From Cellulophaga sp. F20128 (GTDB lineage: Bacteria; Bacteroidota; Bacteroidia; Flavobacteriales; Flavobacteriaceae), in NCBI RefSeq assembly GCF_023015805.1, contig NZ_JALKBA010000003.1, positions 62,001 through 126,000 on the forward strand: a stretch of 64,000 nucleotides of DNA, in the 5' to 3' direction. The position numbers and the translations under genes are program-made. Position 1 is the stretch's first letter. Each line of letters opens with the position of its first letter. Below, in pieces: positions 1 through 9,189 of the stretch. The notes under the pieces were generated by a model. The model was not told the DNA's origin. It was given only the letters and a program-made list of their open reading frames with translations, and made no database searches.

Positions 1-626
1 GTGGTACTGCCAAACAAGGTCGTGATAGAGCGTTTCAGGCCATCCTTCCACTCCGAGGGAAAATCTTAAATGTTGAAAAGGCAATGCAACATAAAGTTTT
101 TGAAAATGAAGAAATCAAAAACATTTATACGGCCTTAGGTGTAACCATCGGAACAGATGACGATAGTAAAGCGTTAAACTTAGATAAATTGCGTTACCAT
201 AAAGTAGTGATTATGTGTGATGCCGATGTAGATGGTAGTCACATTGAAACATTAATTCTTACTTTTTTCTTTAGATATATGAGAGAGCTAATAGAAGCTG
301 GTCATATTTATATTGCTACTCCGCCTTTATACTTAGTTAAAAAAGGAACTAAGAAAAGATACGCTTGGTCAGACAAGGAAAGGGATGAAATAGCGGATAG
401 CTTTAACGGTAGTGTAGGAATACAGCGATATAAGGGTCTGGGGGAGATGAATGCCGAGCAGTTGTGGGATACTACAATGAATCCAGATTTTAGAACATTA
501 AGACAAATTACAATTGATAGCGCAACAGAGTCAGATCGTGTTTTTTCTATGCTAATGGGGGATGAAGTACCTCCTAGAAGAGAATTTATTGAGAAAAATG
601 CTGTTTATGCGAACATTGACGTATAA
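1..626 (+). CDS. gyrB: DNA gyrase subunit B, 3' part (5' end outside window)
   Basis: The reading frame is open from position 3 and has no start in the window, so this is the C-terminal ~208 residues of the ATPase/TOPRIM subunit of DNA gyrase. Visible are the loop GTAKQGRDR at the very start, the TOPRIM acidic motif CDADVDGSH that binds Mg2+ in the cleavage reaction, and the C-terminal RYKGLGEMNAEQLW motif. The protein ends FIEKNAVYANIDV, the ending usual for Bacteroidota GyrB. The internal ATG at 84 is not the start. ParE is the alternative, but the overall match and ending favour GyrB. Confidence 0.95.
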   Translation, partial: GTAKQGRDRAFQAILPLRGKILNVEKAMQHKVFENEEIKNIYTALGVTIGTDDDSKALNLDKLRYHKVVIMCDADVDGSHIETLILTFFFRYMRELIEAGHIYIATPPLYLVKKGTKKRYAWSDKERDEIADSFNGSVGIQRYKGLGEMNAEQLWDTTMNPDFRTLRQITIDSATESDRVFSMLMGDEVPPRREFIEKNAVYANIDV

Positions 627-646
627 AAACAACGCTTACACAACAA

Positions 647-674
647 AAACTCGCACCATTGGTGCGAGTTTTTT
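647..674 (+). terminator. Intrinsic terminator after gyrB
   Basis: A 9-bp perfect stem (ACTCGCACC / GGTGCGAGT) with a 3-base loop is flanked by an A run and a T run. It lies 20 bases after the gyrB stop codon. Confidence 0.9.
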
Positions 675-714
675 AGTTTTACGTAAAACCTATGGTTTTA
701 TTTAAAATAGTATT

Positions 715-1725
715 ATGAAAAAAGTAAGTATAATGGCTTTATTGTTGTGGGGTGGGTACGCATCCGCACAATCTAATGCAAACGAAATTTTTGCTGCCGG
801 TGTAGCAGATGCAAATACATTTATTAACGGCTATTTGTCCCCGGCATCCGAGGGAATGTTGTACAGCCTTTCTGGCGGATGGTATAATACGGCAGATGCT
901 AAACCCTTAGGAGGTTTTGAGATTTCTATTATTGGAAATATGGCCCAAACTCCAGATGATAAAAAATCTTTTGTTTTAAATACATCAGACTATGAAAACC
1001 TGCAGTTTGATGATGGTAGTCTGTCAAAATCTGTTTCAACAGCTTTAGGAGACATACAAGGTATTGGGGTATATGTAGAAGGTGAAATTGCACCTGGTGT
1101 ATCTTCCCGGGAAGATTTTGAACTTCCCACGGGCCTGGCTTCGGAAAATATAAACTTTGTACCCGCTGCCTTTTTGCAAGTTAGTGTTGGGTTGTTTAAA
1201 GGAACAGAGCTTAAAGCTCGTTTCTTACCTAAAATAGATACCGAAGAAGCAAACTTAGGCTTGTATGGGTTAGGAATTCAGCACGATTTTACAAAATTAC
1301 TGCCGGCAGATAAGATTTGGCCTGTGGCTTTGTCAGCAGTGATTGGTTATACTCATTTAGTTGGAAGTTATGATTTTACAGAGCAAAGCGCTATCGCCGG
1401 TGAAGACCAGCGATTAGAGATGGAGATGAATACTTGGGTTTTTCAAGCAGTAGTTTCAACAAAATTACCGATTATAAATTTTTATGGAGGTCTAGGGTAT
1501 TTATCGGGTAAGTCTACAGTAGATGTATTAGGTACGTATAGAGTGCAATCTGGTCCTTTTGTAGGGGATACGTATACAGATCCGTTTTCTGTGCATACAG
1601 ATGCTAATGGAGTTGTGGCAAATGTAGGCGCAAAGCTGAAGCTTGGCTTCTTTAGGTTAAATGCAGATTATTCTATTGGAGAATTTAACAATCTATCGGT
1701 AGGTATTAACTTTGGTTTTAGATAG
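715..1725 (+). CDS. DUF6588-type putative outer membrane protein
   Basis: A 336-residue protein with an N-terminal signal peptide (cleavage near ASA-Q, residue 19) and many alternating, aromatic-rich strands ending in FGFR, consistent with an outer-membrane beta-barrel. The N-terminal pattern, with ANTFINGYLSPASEGMLYSLSGGWYN, resembles the DUF6588 family of Bacteroidota. Its function is unknown. It is a single-gene unit with a terminator on each side. The barrel assignment is inferred from composition and the C-terminal aromatic/arginine end. Confidence 0.7.
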   Translation: MKKVSIMALLLWGGYASAQSNANEIFAAGVADANTFINGYLSPASEGMLYSLSGGWYNTADAKPLGGFEISIIGNMAQTPDDKKSFVLNTSDYENLQFDDGSLSKSVSTALGDIQGIGVYVEGEIAPGVSSREDFELPTGLASENINFVPAAFLQVSVGLFKGTELKARFLPKIDTEEANLGLYGLGIQHDFTKLLPADKIWPVALSAVIGYTHLVGSYDFTEQSAIAGEDQRLEMEMNTWVFQAVVSTKLPIINFYGGLGYLSGKSTVDVLGTYRVQSGPFVGDTYTDPFSVHTDANGVVANVGAKLKLGFFRLNADYSIGEFNNLSVGINFGFR

Positions 1726-1741
1726 TAGAAAAAAATAGTAT

Positions 1742-1787
1742 AAAACGAACAAAGCCTTCTATATCAATAGAAGGCTTTGTTCGTTTT
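1742..1787. terminator. Bidirectional intrinsic terminator
   Basis: A perfect 19-bp inverted repeat with an 8-base loop, starting AAAACGAAC and ending GTTCGTTTT, lies between two convergent genes. A runs on one side and T runs on the other let it work for both strands. Confidence 0.9.
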
Positions 1788-1803
1788 ATAAGGGAGCTTT
1801 TAT

Positions 1804-2223
1804 TTATTCCCGGACTGCTAAAGTTTCACCATTTGTTTCTTCTAAAACAAAGGTCAACTCATTGTTTGCAGATGTTTCTGTTTTTTCGACACTATTCGAT
1901 TTGGATTTTATTCTAACAATATCATTGGGCATTTCTGTGCCGGGGTAAGAAATTGTATAGGTGTCGCCATCAAATGTCCAGCTGAAATCTGTTAAAAAAG
2001 CAATGTTATCGTTCGTATAGCTATGATACCTCCCTAAGTAAGCATCATTAAATATCCATTCTTGCTTTGATGCTGTGGATTCCTGTTTTGATTCTTCGGA
2101 TTCCGGGCTTGATGTTTTTGACCAAATTCCAATAATTGGGTCGTTGTTTTCTGGAATTTCAGAGCAACTAAAAAATGCTAAAGCAGCAAAAGTAGCAATG
2201 AAAAAAAGTAGGGTTTTTTTCAT
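1804..2223 (-). CDS. Small lipoprotein, lipocalin-like
   Basis: A 139-residue protein with a lipoprotein signal peptide (lipobox AFFSC, Cys20). The mature part begins with I-I-G-I-W-S, the G-x-W opening often seen in lipocalin-like and META-type small lipoproteins of Bacteroidota. A Ser/Glu/Lys-rich linker lies at residues 37-54. No known function. It stands alone, convergent with the DUF6588-type gene and divergent from mdh. Confidence 0.6.
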   Translation of the reverse strand: MKKTLLFFIATFAALAFFSCSEIPENNDPIIGIWSKTSSPESEESKQESTASKQEWIFNDAYLGRYHSYTNDNIAFLTDFSWTFDGDTYTISYPGTEMPNDIVRIKSKSNSVEKTETSANNELTFVLEETNGETLAVRE

Positions 2224-2406
2224 AAGTAGGTATTTTAATTAATTTGGGTAGGACAAATATCCTGAATTTTTGTTGTGAATCTTATTTTTTTCGATGTATG
2301 CACCTTTTTGTTGTGTTTTTTCGATTAAATGCAATTTTCTTTAACATTAGGCTGTTTTTAAACGGTTTTATCTGTGAAAAAGAATATTAAAGTTAGGGTA
2401 TTGGCA

Positions 2407-2435
2407 TTGGTATTTGTTTAAATTCTTTATTTTTG
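2407..2435 (+). promoter_or_regulatory. Predicted sigma-A promoter of mdh
   Basis: The -7 element TATTTTTG (2428-2435) matches the Bacteroidota consensus TAnnTTTG exactly. A TTG lies at 2407-2409 with an 18-base spacer. Transcription would start about 38 bases before the mdh ATG. Confidence 0.7.
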
Positions 2436-2479
2436 GCAAACATTAATAAAATCATTAAACATTAAATAAATAGATAGGT

Positions 2480-3406
2480 ATGAAAGTAACGGTAGTAGGT
2501 GCAGGTGCAGTAGGCGCTAGTTGTGCAGAATACATTGCAATTAAAAATTTTGCATCGGAAGTTGTTGTACTAGATATTAAAGAAGGATATGCAGAAGGCA
2601 AAGCAATGGACTTAATGCAGACGGCATCTTTAAACGGTTTTGACACTAAAATTGTGGGTTCTACTAATGATTATGCCAAAACAGCAAATAGTGATGTTGC
2701 TGTTATTACTTCAGGTATTCCTCGTAAACCAGGGATGACTAGAGAAGAATTAATAGGTATTAATGCAGGTATTGTAAAAACAGTATCAGAAAACCTAATT
2801 AAGCACTCGCCAAACGTTATCCTAATTGTTGTAAGTAACCCAATGGATACCATGACGTATTTGGTGCATAAAACAACAGGATTGCCAAAACACAGAATTA
2901 TTGGAATGGGTGGTGCTTTAGATAGTGCACGTTTTAAATACAGATTGGCAGAAGCTTTAGAAGCGCCAATTTCTGATGTTGATGGTATGGTAATTGGAGG
3001 TCATAGCGATACAGGTATGGTGCCATTAACAGCACATGCTACAAGAAATAGTGTTAAGGTTTCTGAATTTTTATCCAAAGAAAGATTAGAGCAAGTAGCG
3101 GCAGATACTAAGGTAGGGGGTGCTACATTAACTAAATTGTTAGGAACTAGTGCTTGGTATGCTCCTGGAGCAGCCGTTTCGGGTATGGTACAGGCAATTG
3201 CCTGCGACCAAAAGAAAATGTTCCCTTGTTCTACCTTATTAGAAGGTGAGTACGGTTTAAATGATCTTTGTATTGGTGTTCCTGTAATTTTAGGTAAAAA
3301 CGGAATCGAGAAGGTTGTAGAAATAGAACTAAGTGATGCTGAAAAGTCAAAAATGCAAGAAAGTGCAGCGGGAGTTTCTAAAACCAACGCCCTTTTAGAT
3401 TTATAA
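2480..3406 (+). CDS. mdh: Malate dehydrogenase
   Basis: A 308-residue cytoplasmic enzyme of the LDH-like MDH type; it interconverts malate and oxaloacetate with NAD in the TCA cycle. Residues 7-12 form the GAGAVG dinucleotide loop, with Asp32 (LDIKEG) as the acidic residue that selects NAD over NADP. Substrate-binding arginines are Arg82 and Arg88 (IPRKPGMTR) and Arg151; Asp148 and His175 (GGHSDTG) form the catalytic pair. Length is normal for the family. It is monocistronic, with a clear promoter upstream and a terminator downstream. Confidence 0.96.
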   Translation: MKVTVVGAGAVGASCAEYIAIKNFASEVVVLDIKEGYAEGKAMDLMQTASLNGFDTKIVGSTNDYAKTANSDVAVITSGIPRKPGMTREELIGINAGIVKTVSENLIKHSPNVILIVVSNPMDTMTYLVHKTTGLPKHRIIGMGGALDSARFKYRLAEALEAPISDVDGMVIGGHSDTGMVPLTAHATRNSVKVSEFLSKERLEQVAADTKVGGATLTKLLGTSAWYAPGAAVSGMVQAIACDQKKMFPCSTLLEGEYGLNDLCIGVPVILGKNGIEKVVEIELSDAEKSKMQESAAGVSKTNALLDL

Positions 3407-3424
3407 TACAATAAAAAACAGTGT

Positions 3425-3461
3425 AAAAAAGGGTGGCAAATTTATTTGTACACCCTTTTTT
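3425..3461 (+). terminator. Intrinsic terminator after mdh
   Basis: Stem AAAAAAGGGTG / CACCCTTTTTT, with an inner CAAAT/ATTTG helix, ends in a T run. It lies directly before the secDF promoter. Confidence 0.85.
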
Positions 3462-3481
3462 ATATAATATAGATAAATATA

Positions 3482-3512
3482 TTGTCAGTTCTTATCTTAT
3501 ATGATATATTTG
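3482..3512 (+). promoter_or_regulatory. Predicted sigma-A promoter of secDF
   Basis: TTG at 3482-3484, a 20-base spacer and TATATTTG at 3505-3512. Because transcription should start near 3519, the possible TTG start codon at 3482 would not be in the mRNA. This decides for the ATG at 3551. Confidence 0.65.
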
Positions 3513-3550
3513 CACGCTATATAAAAATTACCAATAATAAACAAAAACTA

Positions 3551-6520
3551 ATGTATAATAAAGGACTTATAAAGCTGTTTGCTTTTTTATTTGGAATCGT
3601 AAGTATCTACCAGTTATCCTATACTTTTATAAGTAGTAAGATTGAAAATGAAGCCGCAGTTTACGCTTCAAGTAAAATTTCTGATACAGAAGCTAATTTT
3701 TCTAAGGAGAGAGAAGCTTTAGAAACAAAGTACTTAGATTCAATTGGAGATAATTCTATTCTTGGGTATACAAACTACAATGAAGCTAAGAAAAAGGAAT
3801 TAAATAAAGGGTTAGATTTAAAAGGTGGTATTAACGTAACACTTCAAATTAAGATTAGAGATATCTTATTGGGGTTAGCTAACAACACGAAGAACCCAGC
3901 ATTTATAAAGTCATTGAACGATGCAGATCTTGCGTCTCACAATAGTGATAAAACATATATTGATTTATTTTTTGAAGCCTGGGATGCCAATAAAGGGGAT
4001 ACTAAATTAGCTTCTCCAGATATATTCTTTACAAAAACGTTAAGTGAAGATATTAAAACGATGGATGCTTCGGATGATGAAGTAAAGACTATTATTCATC
4101 AAAAAGTTGATGAATCTGTAGAATCTGCTTTTGAAGTACTAAGAGAACGTATTGATGGTTTTGGTGTAACACAACCCAACATACAAAGAGAAGGTAAATC
4201 TGGTCGTATTTTAGTAGAATTACCGGGAGCCAAAGATAAAGCAAGAGCACAAGAATTATTGTCTAGTACTGCGCAATTGGAGTTTTGGGAAACTTATCCT
4301 CAAAATGATCCTAATGTAATGCAGTTTATTAATGCAGCTAATGAGAAATTAAGATCATTAGTGAAAACAGATACTCCTAAGGATATTTCTAAGCCAGAAT
4401 CTGAAATAGATTCATTGTTGTCTGATGTTACACAAGATTCATTGGGTGTCGCCAACCAAGTAAATCCATTAGGAGATTTAATTGTAGGTATCCCTAATAA
4501 TTTTGCAGTAGCAAACTTTGCAATTAAAGACACGGCTAAGGTGATGGAATACCTTAGAATGCCAGAAATTAAACGATTAATTCCTAATGCCATTCAGCAT
4601 ATCAAATTTATTTGGGAGCGTCCAGCAAAAGGTGTTGAGGTAGTAGGTCTTTTTCCTATAAAAGGAAATAGAGATAATGAACCAAAAATGAGTGGTGACG
4701 TCGTAAGTGCGGCACGTGCACAATTTGACCAATTGAGTAACCCAACCGTTGGTATGGATATGAACGTTAAGGGTGCTAAAGAATGGCAAAAATTTACGAG
4801 TGAAGTTAATTTAAACCAAACAGGTATTGCTGTGGTTTTGGATAACAGAGTATATACAGCTCCTGGTTGTTCGGTAGTTGGTGGTATCTCTGGAGGTAGT
4901 ACAGAAATTTCAGGAGACTTTACCATTACAGAAACACAAGATATTGCAAATGTATTAAGAGCAGGAAAGTTGCCAGCCAGAGCAGAAATTATTGCATCTG
5001 AAGTTGTTGGACCATCTTTAGGGCATGAGTCGATTAATAGTGGTTTAATGTCTTTCTTAATTGCAATGGCATTGGTATTGGTTTGGATGGTTTTTTACTA
5101 TGGTAAAGCAGGTGTAGCCGCAGATATTGCGTTGTTGTTAAACATATTGCTGATTTTTGGTGTATTGGTTAGTTTAAATGCGGTATTAACCTTACCAGGG
5201 ATAGCAGGTATTGTTTTAACTATTGGTATGTCTGTAGATGCAAACGTACTTATTTTTGAACGTATAAAAGAAGAACTCGCAAAAGGTAAAGGGCAATCCT
5301 TAGCCATTTCTGATGGTTTTGGAAATGCCTTGTCATCAATCTTAGATGCAAACATAACAACAGGACTTACAGCAATAATTTTATTTATTTTTGGATCAGG
5401 ACCTATCAAAGGTTTTGCAACTACATTATTGATAGGTATTGCAACTTCTTTGTTTACTGCAATTTTTGTGACAAGATTAGTAATTGAAGCGTATGCTGCT
5501 GGTAAAGGGAAACGTTTAGACTTTTATACAGGCTTAACCAAAAATCTTTTCAAAAATTTAAATATTGATTTTTTAAAGAAGAGAAAATTTGCCTATATAT
5601 TCTCAGGAATTTTAGTATTAGTTGCTGTAGTTTCTTTGTTTACTACTGGATTACAACAAGGGGTAGATTTTATTGGAGGAAGAAGTTATCAGGTACGTTT
5701 TGATCAGAGTGTAAATACCTCTGAAATTCAATCGAGCTTGAATACTGTTTTTGATATGGGTACCAATGTAAAAACATTTGGAGAAGACAATCAGATTATG
5801 ATTACCACTGCTTATAAAGTAGATGTGGAAGGGATTGAAGTAGATGAAGAAATTCAAGATAAATTATTTACTTCATTACAAAACTTACTGCCTTCTGGTT
5901 TGTCTAAGGATAATTTTGTAAATGGTCAAGTAGATGGTCATTCAATTGGAATTTTATCCTCTAAAAAAGTAGGACCAACAATTGCAGATGATATTAAGAA
6001 AAATGCTGTTTGGGCTATCTTAGGCTCCTTACTTGTGGTCTTCTTGTATATCCTATTGCGTTTCCGTAAATGGCAATTCTCTTTGGGAGCGGTTGTAGCT
6101 GTATTCCATGATGTTCTTATTGTATTGGGTGTGTTCTCTATTTTTGGAAAGATAATGCCATTTAATATGGAGATAGATCAAGCATTTATAGCGGCCATAT
6201 TAACGGTAATTGGGTATTCCTTAAACGATACGGTGGTTGTATTTGACCGTATTCGAGAAATAGTAAAAGAAAGAGGTTGGAAATCGGGTGAAAATGTAGG
6301 TATCGCTTTAAACAGCACCTTGAGTAGAACTTTAAATACCTCTTTAACGACCTTGGTAGTGTTGTTGGCGATCTTTATTTTTGGAGGTGAATCCTTAAGA
6401 GGATTTATGTTTGGAATGATCGTTGGTGTAATGGTAGGTACGTATTCCTCACTATTTATTGCAACTCCAGTAATGTATGACACATTGAACAAAAAATTAC
6501 AAGCAGGAGAAGAAGAGTAA
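3551..6520 (+). CDS. secDF: Fused protein translocase subunit SecDF
   Basis: A 989-residue inner-membrane protein joining SecD and SecF, the usual form in Bacteroidota. It uses the proton gradient to help pull preproteins through SecYEG. The SecD half shows GLDLKGGINVTL, the P1 region around ERIDGFGVTQPNIQREG, and the membrane motif GMSVDANVLIFERIKEEL. The SecF half shows GVDFIGGRSYQVRF and GYSLNDTVVVFDRIRE. About 12 membrane segments are expected, one N-terminal helix (LIKLFAFLFGIVSIYQL) plus two clusters. The ATG at 3551 was chosen because the promoter overlaps the longer TTG-initiated frame. Terminators bracket the gene. Confidence 0.95.
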   Translation: MYNKGLIKLFAFLFGIVSIYQLSYTFISSKIENEAAVYASSKISDTEANFSKEREALETKYLDSIGDNSILGYTNYNEAKKKELNKGLDLKGGINVTLQIKIRDILLGLANNTKNPAFIKSLNDADLASHNSDKTYIDLFFEAWDANKGDTKLASPDIFFTKTLSEDIKTMDASDDEVKTIIHQKVDESVESAFEVLRERIDGFGVTQPNIQREGKSGRILVELPGAKDKARAQELLSSTAQLEFWETYPQNDPNVMQFINAANEKLRSLVKTDTPKDISKPESEIDSLLSDVTQDSLGVANQVNPLGDLIVGIPNNFAVANFAIKDTAKVMEYLRMPEIKRLIPNAIQHIKFIWERPAKGVEVVGLFPIKGNRDNEPKMSGDVVSAARAQFDQLSNPTVGMDMNVKGAKEWQKFTSEVNLNQTGIAVVLDNRVYTAPGCSVVGGISGGSTEISGDFTITETQDIANVLRAGKLPARAEIIASEVVGPSLGHESINSGLMSFLIAMALVLVWMVFYYGKAGVAADIALLLNILLIFGVLVSLNAVLTLPGIAGIVLTIGMSVDANVLIFERIKEELAKGKGQSLAISDGFGNALSSILDANITTGLTAIILFIFGSGPIKGFATTLLIGIATSLFTAIFVTRLVIEAYAAGKGKRLDFYTGLTKNLFKNLNIDFLKKRKFAYIFSGILVLVAVVSLFTTGLQQGVDFIGGRSYQVRFDQSVNTSEIQSSLNTVFDMGTNVKTFGEDNQIMITTAYKVDVEGIEVDEEIQDKLFTSLQNLLPSGLSKDNFVNGQVDGHSIGILSSKKVGPTIADDIKKNAVWAILGSLLVVFLYILLRFRKWQFSLGAVVAVFHDVLIVLGVFSIFGKIMPFNMEIDQAFIAAILTVIGYSLNDTVVVFDRIREIVKERGWKSGENVGIALNSTLSRTLNTSLTTLVVLLAIFIFGGESLRGFMFGMIVGVMVGTYSSLFIATPVMYDTLNKKLQAGEEE

Positions 6521-6545
6521 AATCCCCTGCAATAGCTAAAGAATT

Positions 6546-6587
6546 AAAAAGCTGCTTTCAATATATTGGAAGCAGCTTTTTTTTTTT
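6546..6587 (+). terminator. Intrinsic terminator after secDF
   Basis: AAAAAGCTGCTT pairs with AAGCAGCTTTTT, followed by a T run. Its right edge touches the stop codon of the convergent ABC gene, so it may also act on that transcript. Confidence 0.8.
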
Positions 6588-7827
6588 AAGTTGTGATTTT
6601 TCCAAGGGATCCAGCGGCACTTTTACAGAGTTCAAAAGTACATCTCGGTTTTAAATGGGGCTCATTTCTATGAGAGACAAAAATGATGGCTGTATTATGT
6701 AAGGCTGCAATCTTATTTACCAAAGCAACAAACAGAGCTGCGCTTGCATCATCTAGGCCTGCAGTAGGTTCATCTAAGATTAATAATAAAGGTTGTTTAA
6801 TCATAGCTCTAATCAACATGGCTAAACGTTGCTGTCCAACAGAAACATCGCAAAAACGCTTGTTCCTTAAATGCAGTAAATCCGTTAGCTCCAACCATTT
6901 TTTTGCAGTTCCTAACTGTAGTTCGGTGGGCTTGGTATAAAGACCTACAGAATCGTTAAAGCCAGAAATTAGCATATTCTCGAGACTGTGATTTCCTGTA
7001 AAATTTTCTGTCATCGTAGGCGTATAGTAGCCTATTTGCTTTTTGATGTCCCAAATGCTTTCCCCGCTTCCTTTTTGTTTGCCAAATAGGTATAGCTCCT
7101 TTCCATATCCTTTGCTGTTTTCTCCAATAAGCATGGAGAGTAGTGTTGTTTTTCCGCTACCATTTTCTCCAATCAGTTGCCAAAAATCTCCTTTGTTTAC
7201 CGTCCAGTTAATGTTGTGTAAGACTTGGTTCCCCTCAAAATCTACAGAAACGTTTGTAAACCTGATAAGTTCCGAATGTGGATATGACGCTGCTTTTTGG
7301 TTTATAGGAATTTGGAGCCCTTCTAGGGTAGATTTAGGATGTAATGATGCTATATAGTCACCTATGTTTTGAAACGGCTGTAGGTTGCTTTGTTCTAGTT
7401 TAAATATCTTAGAATTTAAAGGCAATACATCTTCTGACCTACTTATGATTAAAAGTAAGGTCGTGTGTTTTGCAATTTCAAGTAAGAGTTCCTTTAGCTT
7501 TCTTTGAAAAGCAGCATCAAGATTGTCAAACGGATTATCTAGAATTAAATAATTGGGTTTTAATTCTAGTAAATACTGTAACAACACTTTTTTTTGCTCA
7601 CCACTAGACATGGATTTAAGACTTTGTATACTGTGTTTCGTGATTATCTTTTTATCGTGAATTTCCTCCTCATCAATAAATTTTTGGATGGTAATTTTTG
7701 AAAAAAGGGCAACACTTTTATGTGATAAAAACAGAAAGTCCTTCGGTTTGTTTTTTTGAACTAAAGAGGCTATAAATTCTTTTTTGTTAGAATTGTTAGT
7801 CGTAAATATGGTATAATGATTTTGCAT
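6586..7827 (-). CDS. ModF-like tandem ABC ATPase with degenerate first domain
   Basis: A 413-residue soluble protein with two ABC ATPase modules. The second is complete: Walker A GENGSGKTT (residues 220-228), signature VSVGQQ (328-333), Walker B LLLILDEP (347-354), H-loop His386. The first has a signature (SSGEQ, 74-78) and Walker B (YLILDNP, 93-99) but no Walker A; it starts where the P-loop should be and the first 35 residues carry no GxxGxGK. The two-domain layout resembles the molybdenum-associated ModF family, but no modABC genes are nearby, so the substrate is unknown. No membrane segments. It lies 3 bases after the hydrolase gene at the end of a minus-strand run. Confidence 0.75.
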   Translation of the reverse strand: MQNHYTIFTTNNSNKKEFIASLVQKNKPKDFLFLSHKSVALFSKITIQKFIDEEEIHDKKIITKHSIQSLKSMSSGEQKKVLLQYLLELKPNYLILDNPFDNLDAAFQRKLKELLLEIAKHTTLLLIISRSEDVLPLNSKIFKLEQSNLQPFQNIGDYIASLHPKSTLEGLQIPINQKAASYPHSELIRFTNVSVDFEGNQVLHNINWTVNKGDFWQLIGENGSGKTTLLSMLIGENSKGYGKELYLFGKQKGSGESIWDIKKQIGYYTPTMTENFTGNHSLENMLISGFNDSVGLYTKPTELQLGTAKKWLELTDLLHLRNKRFCDVSVGQQRLAMLIRAMIKQPLLLILDEPTAGLDDASAALFVALVNKIAALHNTAIIFVSHRNEPHLKPRCTFELCKSAAGSLGKITT

Positions 7828-7830
7828 AAA

Positions 7831-8694
7831 TTAATTGGTTCTAATCCATTCGTCTGTAGTTTTCCATAAGGAATTTTTAAAATGAGGTCTAAAAAAGCCA
7901 AAATGCTTCAGTTTAGCTAAGTCGGCTGCAGCGGGTATGTAATGAACTCGCTTTGTTTTTGCAGAATTAAATTGGGTTGTAAGCCAATCTACAGCTTCTT
8001 TGGGTGCAAAATTGTCCTTCGGGAAGCTATAGGAGAGTATCGGAATATTAAGGTTGCTAAAAAAATGAGAGGCCTCACTGTGGTAATGCATAAAGTAGTT
8101 TTTTTTTCTGCCCCATCTTGCCCATTCATACGCCATATTTTTAGGTAAGTTTTCAAATAATCCCATTTTTTTTGCGGGAAAGTAACCGAAAATTTTAGTG
8201 GCAATAGGAAGTACTGCGGACCAAAAAAGAAGCATTTTTAATTTATGAATTCCACCAAATAAATTCCAATAACCACTTTGAGATGCGACAAGTACTAGTT
8301 TGTCTATCATTTTGTAATTGCCATTAAAACCTACTATTTGCCCGCCAATACTGTGGGTAATTACGGTAAGTTTATGAAGTGGATTTTTTTGCTTTGCATA
8401 TAAGGTTATAGCAGCTTGATCAATACTGCCCCATTCTTTTAAAGTGGAAGTATTTTTCCTTACTTGTTTTATATGTCCGCCAGAACTTCCTATTCCATTA
8501 TAGTCAAAAGTGTAGACAGTATACCCTTTAGTAGCGAAAAAGGTAGCGAATTTATAGTAGTATTTTTGAAGAACCCCGGTGGCAGAACTAATTAAAATGG
8601 TTTCGCCATTTCCTTTAACAGAAGAAAACTCTGTTGCGGTAATAGTGTGCCCCTTGGTAGTATTTATTTTTATTTTTCTAGAACCAATTCTCAA
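7831..8694 (-). CDS. Alpha/beta hydrolase
   Basis: A 287-residue alpha/beta-hydrolase fold protein. The nucleophile elbow is THSIGGQ (Ser about residue 116), and an early strand-turn FDYNGIGSSGG is typical of the fold. There is no signal peptide; a hydrophobic segment near residues 150-172 could be a cap or a membrane-associated helix. The likely acid and His are in the C-terminal third (His near residue 266, KHFGFF). The substrate cannot be named. Its start overlaps the stop of the DUF192 gene by 4 bases, showing translational coupling. Confidence 0.7.
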   Translation of the reverse strand: MRIGSRKIKINTTKGHTITATEFSSVKGNGETILISSATGVLQKYYYKFATFFATKGYTVYTFDYNGIGSSGGHIKQVRKNTSTLKEWGSIDQAAITLYAKQKNPLHKLTVITHSIGGQIVGFNGNYKMIDKLVLVASQSGYWNLFGGIHKLKMLLFWSAVLPIATKIFGYFPAKKMGLFENLPKNMAYEWARWGRKKNYFMHYHSEASHFFSNLNIPILSYSFPKDNFAPKEAVDWLTTQFNSAKTKRVHYIPAAADLAKLKHFGFFRPHFKNSLWKTTDEWIRTN

Positions 8695-9188
8695 TGGTTT
8701 GTTCTTTCAAATTGAATACGATCACCAACTTCTAGGCCATACTTATCTGCTAAACCGGCATTTATTTCCAAAACGTACTGTACTGGAACTTCCGAGGATA
8801 GGCTAGACTCGTCTAGCGGTTTTGCATTTTTTTTAAAGCTAACAATTTTTAAATTGTCATCTATATAGAGTAGGTCTAGTGCAATTTTAGTATTTTTCAT
8901 ATAAAAGGAATGCATGGAAACATCAGGGAATATAAATAGCATTCCTTGGTTTTCATCCATACTATCGCGGTCCATTAAGCCTGTTTGTGTCTCGTATTCC
9001 GTTTCTGCAATTTCAATATCCAATTGCAAGGCTAGGGTACTGTCTTTTGCTTTAGTTATTGTTAGAGTGGCTTCTTTTGAAAATGTTGCCGTAGCCCTTT
9101 CAATAATTTTTACTGGCTTTTCTTTACAGCCTACAATTATAAAAAGTACTGAGAGTATTAATAATGTCTTGTTTTTTAGGGCATTCAT
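8691..9188 (-). CDS. DUF192 family lipoprotein
   Basis: A 165-residue lipoprotein. The ATG at 9188 was chosen over one 13 codons upstream because it gives a compact signal peptide (MNALKNKTLL...) with lipobox FIIVGC (Cys21) and because the upstream start lies inside lgt. The body matches the DUF192 family: ETQTGLMDRDSMDENQGMLF, HSFYMKNTKIALDLLYI and a C-terminal Y-x-L-E-x-x-A-G-x-x-x-x-x-x-L-x-x-G-D. The biochemical role of DUF192 is not established. Its start is 1 base from the end of lgt, so lipid-modified protein and lipid-transfer enzyme are in one operon. Confidence 0.85.
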   Translation of the reverse strand: MNALKNKTLLILSVLFIIVGCKEKPVKIIERATATFSKEATLTITKAKDSTLALQLDIEIAETEYETQTGLMDRDSMDENQGMLFIFPDVSMHSFYMKNTKIALDLLYIDDNLKIVSFKKNAKPLDESSLSSEVPVQYVLEINAGLADKYGLEVGDRIQFERTNH

Positions 9189-9189
9189 T

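Noticed and set aside
3001-3411. 136-codon minus-strand frame inside mdh
   Set aside because: Shadow of a strongly conserved gene on the other strand; composition is not protein-like.
3482-3550. Upstream TTG start extending SecDF by 23 residues
   Set aside because: A good promoter overlaps the extra codons, and the ATG at 3551 begins directly before the first membrane helix.
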